Positions 1 through 5,396 of a stretch of DNA of 5,396 bases are shown in pieces. Where the stretch lies: NCBI GenBank assembly GCA_028820945.1, contig JAPPHW010000312.1:1-5396 (forward strand), written 5' to 3'. Source of the stretch: Defluviicoccus sp. (lineage in GTDB: Bacteria > Pseudomonadota > Alphaproteobacteria > MPNO01). Every line of letters starts with the position of its first letter. The stretch's first letter is position 1. The notes under the pieces are model-generated. The model saw only the letters and a program-made list of their open reading frames with translations, was not told where the DNA came from and made no database searches. The position numbers and the translations under genes were made by a program.

Positions 1-171
1 GCCTCGACCCGCGCGATCCGCCGGAAACCCGCTCGCACTCGAGCCTTTCGCCCCGTCCGCAAAAATTAAACCGGACAGCAATGGACTTGTTCCGGGCATG
101 ACGAGAGAAGCGGCCGGGCTGGGGAGACCGCACGGCTGACGCGAAGTCATGCGAACTTCGAAATCAGGACA
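1..171. other. Left-edge non-coding stretch downstream of the EamA transporter gene
   Basis: No gene can be supported here. It lies beyond the TAG stop of the leftward transporter gene and contains a candidate intrinsic terminator (61-95). Rightward frames are open from the window edge for short distances (for example to a TAA at 67-69 and a TGA at 99-101), so the tail of a converging upstream gene could end here. Twenty to thirty codons without a recognisable motif are not enough to call one. A second, weaker hairpin (142-147 pairing with 155-160) sits just after the transporter stop but has no T-run on either side. Confidence 0.5.
61..95 (-). terminator. Candidate Rho-independent terminator of the leftward operon
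   Basis: Read on the minus strand, CCGGAACA pairs with TGTCCGG (one bulged A, 7 base pairs) around a 10-nt loop, and is followed immediately by TTTAATTTTT. Plus-strand arms are 88-95 and 71-77, with the A/T tract at 61-70. It lies about 77 nt past the transporter stop codon, a sensible place to end the rlmI-GST-GST-EamA transcript. On the plus strand the hairpin has no following T-run, so it should act in one direction only. The bulge and the AA inside the U-tract make it a moderate rather than a strong terminator. Confidence 0.5.
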
Positions 172-1041
172 CTATCCGCGCTTCGCGTCCCGCGTCTCGA
201 TCCGCACCAGCGCGTAGGAGCTGGCGAAGATGATCGCGGCGCCGAGCAGCATCCAGATGTCGCTGGTCTCGCCGAAAAGCAGAAAGGCCGCGCCGGCCGA
301 CAGCGGCAGGCGGAGGAAGTCGTAGGGCACGACCGCGCTCGCGTCGGCCGCCGCGTAGGCGCGCGAGACGAAATAGATCCCGCCCATTCCGCCCAGCCCA
401 ACCCCGATCATCGCGAGCGCGTCCCACAGCCCGGGCGTTACCCAGACGAAGGCCGCGGGCAGCGCCGAAAGCGGCAGCATCAGCAGGTTGCCGTATAGCG
501 TGCTCTGCACCGGCGTGTCGGTGGTCATCAGCCGCTTGATGCAGATATTGGACACGCCGTAAGCCGCCGCCGAGGCGAGCACCGCGAGCGTCGCAATGCC
601 GATTTCCGCGAACCCGGGGCGCAGGATGACCAGGACGCCCGCGAAACCGATGGCGACCGCCCGCCAGCGCGGGATCCCCACGGCTTCGCCCAGGAGGAGC
701 GCGGCAAGCACCGCGATGAAGAGCGGCTGGGTGAAACTGAGCGCCACCACGTCGGCGACCGGGATGTGAATCAGGCCGTAGAACAGCCCGAGAATTCCGA
801 TATAGGCGAAGGCGACGCGGGTGCAGTGAAGCGGCATGCGCCTCGTGCGGAACACCGCGCCGCGGTTGCCGACCAGCAGAGGAACGATGAAGGCCACGCT
901 CACCAGGTTGCGCACGAACAGGATTTCGAAGGTCGAATACGAATTGCCCAGGGCGCGGACGAGGAGCAGCATTACGGTCCAGCTCACCGCCGCGAGCATC
1001 ATGTAGACGGCGCCCTGGAGCGCCGGCGGAAGGCGCGACAT
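172..1041 (-). CDS. DMT-superfamily (EamA domain) inner-membrane transporter
   Basis: A 289-residue integral membrane protein with about ten hydrophobic segments (roughly residues 9-29, 37-57, 73-90, 97-118, 126-141, 147-166, 180-201, 205-224, 243-257 and 262-280) and a basic, polar C-terminal tail. This is the usual size and layout of two fused five-helix EamA repeats. The repeat signatures are visible: PLFIAVLAALLLGE (106-119) followed by an RPG turn (141-143) in the first half, and VVPYDFLRLPLSAG...LLFGE (237-258) in the second. Family members move metabolites, amino acids, riboflavin, S-adenosylmethionine or drugs; the substrate cannot be read from sequence. It is the last gene of the leftward operon, 16 nt after the second GST. 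The ATG at 1041 has no clear Shine-Dalgarno sequence, so translation may be coupled to the GST; an in-frame ATG at codon 14 has AGGG 10 nt upstream and is a less likely alternative. Confidence 0.93.
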   Translation of the reverse strand: MSRLPPALQGAVYMMLAAVSWTVMLLLVRALGNSYSTFEILFVRNLVSVAFIVPLLVGNRGAVFRTRRMPLHCTRVAFAYIGILGLFYGLIHIPVADVVALSFTQPLFIAVLAALLLGEAVGIPRWRAVAIGFAGVLVILRPGFAEIGIATLAVLASAAAYGVSNICIKRLMTTDTPVQSTLYGNLLMLPLSALPAAFVWVTPGLWDALAMIGVGLGGMGGIYFVSRAYAAADASAVVPYDFLRLPLSAGAAFLLFGETSDIWMLLGAAIIFASSYALVRIETRDAKRG

Positions 1042-1057
1042 CGGCGCCGGGCCGGGT

Positions 1058-1678
1058 TCAGGCGAGCGGCTTCATGATGTGCTCGCGATAGGCCGGGCGT
1101 TCGGTCAGGCGCCGGTACCAGCGCTCCAAGTTGCGGAAATCCTCGCGCTCGATGTCGAGGCGGTACCAGCGATACGCGGCTATGCCGACCGGGATATCGC
1201 CGACGGTGAACGCCTCTCCCGCCACGAATTCCGAACCGGCGAGCGCGGCATCCAGCATGGCGAACAGCCGCGCGGTGCGGTCGCGGGCCGCCGCGATGAC
1301 CGCCATGTCGCGCTCCTCCGGCGGCGTGCGGACGAGGCCGCGGAACACCGTCACCATGGTCGGGCTGAGCGTCGCGATCTGCCAGTCCATCCAGCGCTCG
1401 GCGGAGCCCCGGACGCGGGGGTCGGCCGGCCACAGCGTCCCCGCGCCGTGGGTCGCGGCGAGGTAGCGGACGATCGAGTTCGATTCCCAGAGCGTGTAGT
1501 CGCCGTCGATCAGCGTCGGCACGTAGCCGTTCGGGTTAAGCGCGAGATATTCCGGCGTGTCGTTGCCGCCGAACGGGCCGCCGATATCCTCGCGCTCGAA
1601 TTCGAGCCCGAGCTCGCCCGCCGCCCACAGCACCTTCTGGACGTTGGACGAGGTGTCGCGTCCGAGGATCCTGAGCAT
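1058..1678 (-). CDS. Glutathione S-transferase family protein (downstream tandem copy)
   Basis: A 206-residue cytosolic GST. The N-terminal thioredoxin-like domain covers about 1-78: TSSN at 9-12 is where the catalytic or GSH-activating residue sits in Ser/Thr/Asn-type GSTs, VPTL (53-56) carries the conserved cis-proline, and ES (65-66) is the usual gamma-glutamyl binding pair. The helical C-terminal domain (about 85-206) contains RTPPEERD (117-124) and the N-capping motif TVGD (158-161). The protein has no cysteine, so it is not a Cys10 beta-class enzyme. Its ATG overlaps the stop of the upstream GST as TGATG, with no good ribosome site of its own, so translation is probably re-initiated from the upstream copy. 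The same frame stays open upstream through the neighbouring GST, but only from 1678 does the product align with the family. It is about 57% identical to the upstream copy. The substrate is unknown; detoxification or glutathione-dependent reduction is a family-level guess. Confidence 0.95.
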   Translation of the reverse strand: MLRILGRDTSSNVQKVLWAAGELGLEFEREDIGGPFGGNDTPEYLALNPNGYVPTLIDGDYTLWESNSIVRYLAATHGAGTLWPADPRVRGSAERWMDWQIATLSPTMVTVFRGLVRTPPEERDMAVIAAARDRTARLFAMLDAALAGSEFVAGEAFTVGDIPVGIAAYRWYRLDIEREDFRNLERWYRRLTERPAYREHIMKPLA

Positions 1679-2301
1679 CAGGCGAGGCCGATATCGACGA
1701 CGTGCCGGGCGAAGGCGGGCCGCGCCGCGATCGTGTCGTACCAGCGCTTCGCGTTGGGATAGTCCTCGCGCTCGAAATCGAGGTTGAACCAGCGGAAGGA
1801 GATCACCGCCGGCGGCATGTCGCCCATGGTGATGGAATCGCCCGCGATATAGGCGCGGTCCGCGAGGTGGGCATCCAGCATCGCCATCAGCTTCGACCAG
1901 GCATCGCGGCCGCGGGCGATGGCGTCGGGGTCGCGCTTCTCGGGGGGCGTGCGGATCAGGCCGTGGAAGGCCGGCACATGGGCCGGCGCGAGCGAGCCGA
2001 GCGACCAGTCCATCCACTGCACGGCCCGTCCGCGCGCCTGCAGGTCGTCGGGGTACCAACTGCCCTGGGCATGCCGGGACGCGAGATACTGGACGCAGGC
2101 GTTCGACTCCCAGATCGTGAAATCGCCGTCGATCAGGGTCGGCACCCTTCCGTTCGGGTTGAGCGCGAGATAGTCCGGCCGGTCGTTGCCGCCGAACGGA
2201 CCGCCGATGTCCTCGCGCTCGTAGGGTATGCCGACCTCTTCGCACAGCCAGACCACCTTCTGGACGTTGGACGAGGTGGCGCGGCCGAGAATCCTGAGCA
2301 T
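1678..2301 (-). CDS. Glutathione S-transferase family protein (upstream tandem copy)
   Basis: A 207-residue GST with the same layout as its downstream neighbour: TSSN (9-12), a near-invariant EREDIGGPFGGND block (28-40), VPTL (53-56), ES (65-66), RTPPEKRD (117-124) and TMGD (158-161). Full family length with no disruption. It differs in having two cysteines (Cys20 in WLCEE and Cys69 in ESNACV) and in residues of the C-terminal domain that usually line the electrophile pocket. The ATG at 2301 is well supported by GGAGG five nt upstream, inside the 13-nt gap after the rlmI-type gene. The stop shares one base with the next GST start. Family members conjugate glutathione to electrophiles or act as peroxidases or disulfide reductases in the cytoplasm; which applies here cannot be told from sequence. 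Confidence 0.95.
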   Translation of the reverse strand: MLRILGRATSSNVQKVVWLCEEVGIPYEREDIGGPFGGNDRPDYLALNPNGRVPTLIDGDFTIWESNACVQYLASRHAQGSWYPDDLQARGRAVQWMDWSLGSLAPAHVPAFHGLIRTPPEKRDPDAIARGRDAWSKLMAMLDAHLADRAYIAGDSITMGDMPPAVISFRWFNLDFEREDYPNAKRWYDTIAARPAFARHVVDIGLA

Positions 2302-2306
2302 GTGTT

Positions 2307-2311
2307 CCTCC
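2307..2311 (-). promoter_or_regulatory. Strong Shine-Dalgarno site for the upstream GST
   Basis: On the minus strand GGAGG is followed by AACAC and the ATG, a near-ideal anti-16S match and spacing. It is the clearest ribosome site in the leftward operon and lies in the short gap after the methyltransferase stop, so this GST can be translated independently of rlmI. The second GST and the transporter lack comparable sites. Confidence 0.8.
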
Positions 2312-2314
2312 GTT

Positions 2315-3538
2315 TCAGTCGAGTTGCAGGAGAACCGTCTTCAGATAGGCGCTCTCCGGCAGATAAGGGTGGATCGGATGGTCGGGTCCCGCGCCGCCGC
2401 GGTGGAGAACCCGACCGGTCCGCCTGAGGCTTCGCAGCGCGCCGCGCACGGCTTCGGCGAACTGCCCGGCGTCGACCTGCTGCGAGCACGAGGCGGCGAA
2501 CAGAAAGCCGCCCGGCCGCACGCGACCCGCCGCGAGGCGCACCAGCTTGCGGTAGCCCTTGAGCCCGCTTGCCAGGTCCTTCTTCGACTTGACGAAGGCC
2601 GGCGGGTCGCAGACGACGATGTCGAAGCTCCGCCCGTCGCGGCCGAATTCCTCAAGCGTCCGGAAGACGTCGCCCCGCAGGAAATCGCAAGCGCCGCCGA
2701 CGCCGTTGCGTTTCGCGGACTCGGCGGCGAGGTCGAGCGCCGGTTCCGACCGGTCGAGGCAAAGCACCGAGCGCGCCCCCGCGGCGGCGGCCTGGATACT
2801 GAAGCCGCCCACATAGCTGTAGGCATCGAGCAAGTCCATGTCGCGCGCGAGCGCCGCCACCCGTGCGCGGTTTTCGCGATGGTCGTAGAACCAGCCGGTC
2901 TTCTGCCCGGCGGTGGGGTCGACCGCGAACCGCACCCCGTTCTCGACGATCTCGACCGGTCCTTCGACCGGGGCACCGGCCTGGAAGCTCTCCGATGGCA
3001 GGCCCTCGAGGGTGCGCGCGGCGGTATCGTTGCGGAAGACGACGGAGCGCACGCCGACCGTCGCGAACAGCGCCTCCGCGAGGTCTTCGGCGAGACGGTC
3101 CATGCCGGCGGTGTTGAGCTGCGCCGCCGCCGTGTCCCCATGGCGGTCGAGCACGAGGCCGGGCAGCCCGTCCGCCTCCGACCAGGCGAGACGGTAATAG
3201 GGAGCCTCGAACAGGCGTTCGCGCAGCGCGAGCGCGGTGGCGAGCCGGTTGGAGAGGAATTCCCGATCGATGACGGTATCCGGGTCGGACGCGAGGAGAC
3301 GCGCGCTGATCAACGGCCGCGGGTTGAACGTCGCCGCGCCCAGCGGCCCGTCCGCGCTGTCGAGCAGACGGACGATCGCGCCCGGCGGCAGCGCTTTCGC
3401 CTCCCGCGTCATCGCGATCTCGTTGGAATAGGCCCACGGATGACCCGCGCGGATTCGCTTGTGGCGGCCGGGTGCCAGCCGGACCGTGGGCCGGTCGGCG
3501 GCATCGTCGATCGCGGGGGCCGGGTCGAGGGTTGCCAT
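2315..3538 (-). CDS. rlmI: RlmI-type SAM-dependent 23S rRNA cytosine-C5 methyltransferase
   Basis: A 407-residue protein, close to E. coli RlmI (about 396), which makes m5C1962 in 23S rRNA. An N-terminal PUA-like RNA-binding domain (about 18-80) holds RHKRIRAGHPWAYSNEI (25-41). A middle domain (about 85-205) leads into GQKTGWFYDHRENR (211-224), a hallmark of the family. The C-terminal Rossmann methyltransferase domain has the SAM motif LDAYSYVGGFS (237-247), the acidic ribose-binding region CLDRSE (260-265), DPPAF (311-315), the SCS motif with the probable catalytic Cys351, and a closing HPIHPYLPESAYLK (387-400). All expected motifs are present. The first ATG is chosen because later ones would remove the PUA domain; it has no obvious Shine-Dalgarno sequence. 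It heads the leftward operon and diverges from panB. Family assignment is strong; the exact target base is inferred from E. coli, since paralogues in this family can modify other sites. Confidence 0.92.
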   Translation of the reverse strand: MATLDPAPAIDDAADRPTVRLAPGRHKRIRAGHPWAYSNEIAMTREAKALPPGAIVRLLDSADGPLGAATFNPRPLISARLLASDPDTVIDREFLSNRLATALALRERLFEAPYYRLAWSEADGLPGLVLDRHGDTAAAQLNTAGMDRLAEDLAEALFATVGVRSVVFRNDTAARTLEGLPSESFQAGAPVEGPVEIVENGVRFAVDPTAGQKTGWFYDHRENRARVAALARDMDLLDAYSYVGGFSIQAAAAGARSVLCLDRSEPALDLAAESAKRNGVGGACDFLRGDVFRTLEEFGRDGRSFDIVVCDPPAFVKSKKDLASGLKGYRKLVRLAAGRVRPGGFLFAASCSQQVDAGQFAEAVRGALRSLRRTGRVLHRGGAGPDHPIHPYLPESAYLKTVLLQLD

Positions 3539-3596
3539 GGCCGGGACAATAAAGCATTTGCCCGCCCGCCGCCGAACGCCTCGACCGCGGACGGCA

Positions 3597-3613
3597 TTTC
3601 GCGCGGCGCGAAA
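3597..3613. promoter_or_regulatory. Perfect inverted repeat, possible operator or leader hairpin
   Basis: TTTCGCGC-G-GCGCGAAA is an 8-bp perfect dyad around one central base. As RNA it would form a 7-bp stem with a CGG loop. It lies 73-89 nt upstream of the panB ATG and about 60 nt upstream of the methyltransferase start on the other strand. It is not an intrinsic terminator: the only adjacent run is A's on the plus strand, which lie upstream of the hairpin when read on the minus strand. Position and symmetry suit a binding site for a dimeric regulator, but GC-rich DNA makes such dyads fairly common, so function is a guess. Confidence 0.3.
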
Positions 3614-3674
3614 AAGGTCTACAACTAACCCGTCGCGGCCCGTCGGCTATTGCACGCGGCGGCACAGGCGGAAC

Positions 3675-3680
3675 AAGGGG
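3675..3680 (+). promoter_or_regulatory. panB: Ribosome binding site that sets the panB start
   Basis: AAGGGG is followed by CTGAG and the ATG at 3686, an acceptable Shine-Dalgarno match at five-nt spacing. The reading frame stays open upstream to a TTG at 3650, but the 12 added residues (rich in Ala, Gln and Glu) have no counterpart in PanB proteins, so the ATG is preferred. Confidence 0.65.
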
Positions 3681-3685
3681 CTGAG

Positions 3686-4522
3686 ATGAGCGTGGCGAGC
3701 AAAGGACGGCGCGTGACCGTGCCCGAGCTCCGGGACCGGAAGGGCGGCGAGCCCATCGTGGTGCTGACCGCCTATACGGCGCCGCAAGCGCAAATCCTCG
3801 ACCCCCATGTCGACATGCTGCTGGTCGGCGATTCGCTCGGCATGGTGGTTTACGGACTCGAGTCCACCCTCGGCGTGACCCTTGAGATGATGATCGCCCA
3901 TGGCGCGGCGGTGTGCCGGGGCTCCGAGCATGCCTGCGTCATCGTCGACATGCCGTTCGCGACCTACCAGGAATCGCCCGCCCAGGCCTATCGCAACGCG
4001 GCCCGGGCGATGGCCGAGACCGGCTGCGCCGGCGTCAAGCTCGAAGGCGGGGTCGAGATGGCGCCGACGATCGAGTTCCTGGTCAAGCGTTCGATCCCGG
4101 TCATGGGCCATGTCGGGCTGATGCCGCAATCGGTCCATGCCTATGGCGGGTTCCGCGTGCAGGGGCGCGGCGAGGAAGACGGCCGCGCGATTGTCGAGGA
4201 CGCCAGGGCGGTGGCCGATGCCGGCGCGTTCTCGATAGTGGTCGAGGGCGTGATCGAGCCGGTCGGCGGAGAGATCACCGACCTGGTCCCGGTGCCGACG
4301 ATCGGGATCGGCGCGTCGCCCCGATGCGACGGCCAGGTGCTGGTGACCGAGGATCTGGCCGGGCTTTTCTCCGACTTCACGCCGCGCTTCGTCCGCCGCT
4401 ACGCCGAGCTGGGCGACGCGCTCGGCGAAGCCGCGGCGGCCTACGCGCGGGATGTCCGCACGCGCCGCTTTCCGGGGCCCGAGCACTGTTTCGGCGTGCC
4501 CAAGCGCGCCAAGCTCGCCTGA
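3686..4522 (+). CDS. panB: 3-methyl-2-oxobutanoate hydroxymethyltransferase (ketopantoate hydroxymethyltransferase)
   Basis: A 278-residue cytosolic TIM-barrel enzyme that transfers a hydroxymethyl group from 5,10-methylene-tetrahydrofolate to alpha-ketoisovalerate, giving ketopantoate, the first committed step to pantothenate. Conserved elements in order: LTAYTAPQA (27-35), VGDSLGM (47-53) with the metal and substrate residues Asp49 and Ser50, VDMPF with Asp88, VKLEGG with Lys118 and Glu120, GHVGLMPQS (141-149), VVEGV with Glu187 matching the E. coli catalytic Glu181, and PTIGIGAS...CDGQVLV (204-220). No key residue is missing. Length is slightly above E. coli (264), as usual for alphaproteobacterial PanB, which extends past the barrel with FPGPEHCFG (262-270). 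It is followed 42 nt later by panC on the same strand, so the two enzymes are probably co-transcribed. The ketopantoate reductase gene (panE) is not in the window. Confidence 0.98.
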   Translation: MSVASKGRRVTVPELRDRKGGEPIVVLTAYTAPQAQILDPHVDMLLVGDSLGMVVYGLESTLGVTLEMMIAHGAAVCRGSEHACVIVDMPFATYQESPAQAYRNAARAMAETGCAGVKLEGGVEMAPTIEFLVKRSIPVMGHVGLMPQSVHAYGGFRVQGRGEEDGRAIVEDARAVADAGAFSIVVEGVIEPVGGEITDLVPVPTIGIGASPRCDGQVLVTEDLAGLFSDFTPRFVRRYAELGDALGEAAAAYARDVRTRRFPGPEHCFGVPKRAKLA

Positions 4523-4527
4523 CTCCG

Positions 4528-4545
4528 GCCGAAACCGTTTCCGGC
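4528..4545 (+). other. Small imperfect hairpin in the panB-panC gap
   Basis: GCCGAAA (4528-4534) can pair with TTTCCGGC (4538-4545) around a CCG loop, with one bulged C. It occupies the middle of the 42-nt intergenic gap and is not followed by a U-run, so it is not an intrinsic terminator. It might stabilise the panB end of the message or be chance in GC-rich DNA. Confidence 0.2.
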
Positions 4546-4564
4546 ATCGGCGAGAGCGGACGAT

Positions 4565-5396
4565 ATGTCTGCATCCGGCAATATCGAGATCGTTCGCTCG
4601 GCCGAAGAGATCCGCCGCCGCGTCGCCGGGTGGCACGCCGAAGGGCTCTCGGTCGGGTTGGTTCCCACGATGGGAGCCATTCATGAGGGTCATCTCGCGC
4701 TGGTCCGGGCCGCCGCCGCCGGGTCCGGCCGGGCGGTCGCCAGCCTGTTCGTCAACCCGAAGCAATTCGCGCCCGGCGAGGATTTTTCAGCCTATCCCCG
4801 CGACGAGGCGTGGGACGCCCGGCTGATCGCGGAGGCGGGCGGCGATCTCCTGTTCGCCCCGCCCGGCGAATGCGTCTACCCCGAAGGCTTCTCCACGACG
4901 GTCACGGTCGGAGGCCTGACCGACGGGCTGTGCGGCGCGTTCCGGCCGGGGCATTTCGAGGGCGTGGCGACGGTGGTGGCCAAGCTGTTCAACATGGTGC
5001 GGCCGGACGCCGCATGGTTCGGCGAGAAGGACTTCCAGCAACTTCAGGTCATCCGCCGGCTCGCCCGCGATCTCGATCTCGGGGTCGAGGTTCACGGCGT
5101 GCCGACCGTGCGGGAGTCGGACGGGTTGGCGCTGTCTTCTCGCAACGTCTATCTGAGCGCCGACGAGCGCGCGGCGGCCCCGACCCTCAACCGCGCGCTG
5201 CTCGCGCTCGCGGATAGGGCGGCGGCGCCGGACGCCGACATTCCCCAGGCGATCCGGGAGGCCGAAAGGACGATCGCCGGCGCCGGGTTCGGGACGATCG
5301 ACTATGTCGCGGTGGTCGACCGGGAAACGCTGCGGCCCGCCGAAGCTCCGATAACCGAAGAGGCGCGCGCGCTCGCCGCCGCATGGCTCGGCAAGG
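4565..5396 (+). CDS. panC: Pantothenate synthetase (pantoate--beta-alanine ligase), 3' end cut by the window
   Basis: The open frame runs from ATG 4565 to the right edge (277 codons visible; the family is about 280-290, so only the last several residues are missing). The enzyme adenylates pantoate with ATP and condenses it with beta-alanine to pantothenate, in the cytosol. It belongs to the cytidylyltransferase-like nucleotidyltransferase fold: VPTMGAIHEGH (33-43) contains the HIGH-type ATP motif HEGH (40-43); LFVNPKQF (61-68) and the FRPGHFEGVATVVAKLFN region (126-143) form the pantoate side; GEKDFQQL (153-160) and DGLALSSRN (186-194), the KMSKS-equivalent loop, complete the ATP site. AAAWLG (271-276) matches the usual end just before an RLIDN-like tail. 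The ATG is preceded by only a weak purine-rich stretch (GAGAGCGGA); it gives the normal PanC N-terminus. It lies 42 nt after panB and completes the route from ketopantoate once PanE has reduced it. Confidence 0.97.
   Translation, partial: MSASGNIEIVRSAEEIRRRVAGWHAEGLSVGLVPTMGAIHEGHLALVRAAAAGSGRAVASLFVNPKQFAPGEDFSAYPRDEAWDARLIAEAGGDLLFAPPGECVYPEGFSTTVTVGGLTDGLCGAFRPGHFEGVATVVAKLFNMVRPDAAWFGEKDFQQLQVIRRLARDLDLGVEVHGVPTVRESDGLALSSRNVYLSADERAAAPTLNRALLALADRAAAPDADIPQAIREAERTIAGAGFGTIDYVAVVDRETLRPAEAPITEEARALAAAWLGK

Larger units (their letters stand above)
3539..3685. promoter_or_regulatory. Divergent promoter spacer between the rlmI-type gene and panB
   Basis: This 147-bp gap must hold the start signals for both operons. 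It contains A/T-richer patches unlike the flanking genes (ACAATAAAG near 3546, a run of five A at 3611-3615, TACAAC at 3620-3625) and a perfect dyad at 3597-3613. No pair of -35/-10 hexamers close to the sigma-70 consensus could be made on either strand with 16-18 bp spacing, so transcription start points are not assigned. No riboswitch fold or tRNA was recognised. Confidence 0.55.

Noticed and set aside
142..160. Hairpin CGAAGT/ACTTCG as the transporter-gene terminator
   Set aside because: It has only six base pairs with a seven-nt loop and no T-run on either strand; the structure at 61-95 is a better terminator.
1058..2245. A 395-codon version of the downstream GST, extended through the upstream GST
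   Set aside because: The first 189 residues are the upstream GST read in a wrong frame. Family similarity starts exactly at the ATG at 1678, which overlaps the upstream stop.
3597..3625. Sigma-70 promoter for panB with TTTCGC as -35 and TACAAC as -10
   Set aside because: Spacing is 17 bp, but the -35 matches the consensus at only two positions, so no promoter is called.
2228..3628. A 466-codon open frame on the plus strand, antisense to the rlmI-type gene
   Set aside because: Long antisense frames are expected in GC-rich coding DNA. The translation is low-complexity (Arg, Ala, Gly, Glu) with no domain, while the minus strand encodes every RlmI motif.
3650..3685. TTG start giving PanB 12 extra residues
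   Set aside because: The ATG at 3686 has an AAGGGG site at good spacing and gives the normal PanB N-terminus.
3647..4765. A 372-codon open frame on the minus strand across panB and the start of panC
   Set aside because: It runs through two well-supported genes and their intergenic gap, and its product is Arg/His/Asp-rich with no recognisable fold. It is a shadow frame.

Overview
The window is GC-rich chromosomal DNA, most likely from an alphaproteobacterium. Support for this comes from the high-GC codon use, a PanB of the type I recall from rhizobia and relatives (TAYTAP near the N-terminus, RFVRRY and FPGPEH near the C-terminus), and ordinary housekeeping content. I cannot name a genus. I see no RNA genes, insertion sequences, CRISPR arrays or prophage genes.

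Two operons diverge from a 147-bp spacer (3539-3685). The leftward (minus-strand) operon reads, in transcription order: an RlmI-type 23S rRNA cytosine methyltransferase (3538-2315), two tandem glutathione S-transferase paralogues (2301-1678 and 1678-1058), and a ten-helix DMT/EamA transporter (1041-172). Gaps are 13 nt, a 1-nt stop/start overlap, and 16 nt, so one transcript is likely. A hairpin followed by a U-rich tract at 95-61 is a good candidate terminator. The rightward operon carries panB (3686-4522) and panC (4565 to the right edge; only the last few codons are missing). These are the ketopantoate-forming and pantoate-condensing steps of pantothenate (vitamin B5) synthesis, which feeds coenzyme A.

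panB and panC work in one pathway. The leftward operon has no obvious single theme: rRNA modification, glutathione chemistry and small-molecule transport. The two GSTs are clearly a local duplication (about 57% amino-acid identity by hand count, with a shared 25-bp exact DNA repeat 623 bp apart). They are followed directly by an exporter-type gene, so a conjugate-and-export role is possible but only inferred.

I looked for an undescribed system and did not find a convincing one. The best leads are the translationally overlapped GST pair with its linked transporter, and a perfect dyad (TTTCGCGC-G-GCGCGAAA) in the divergent spacer that could be an operator or part of a leader.
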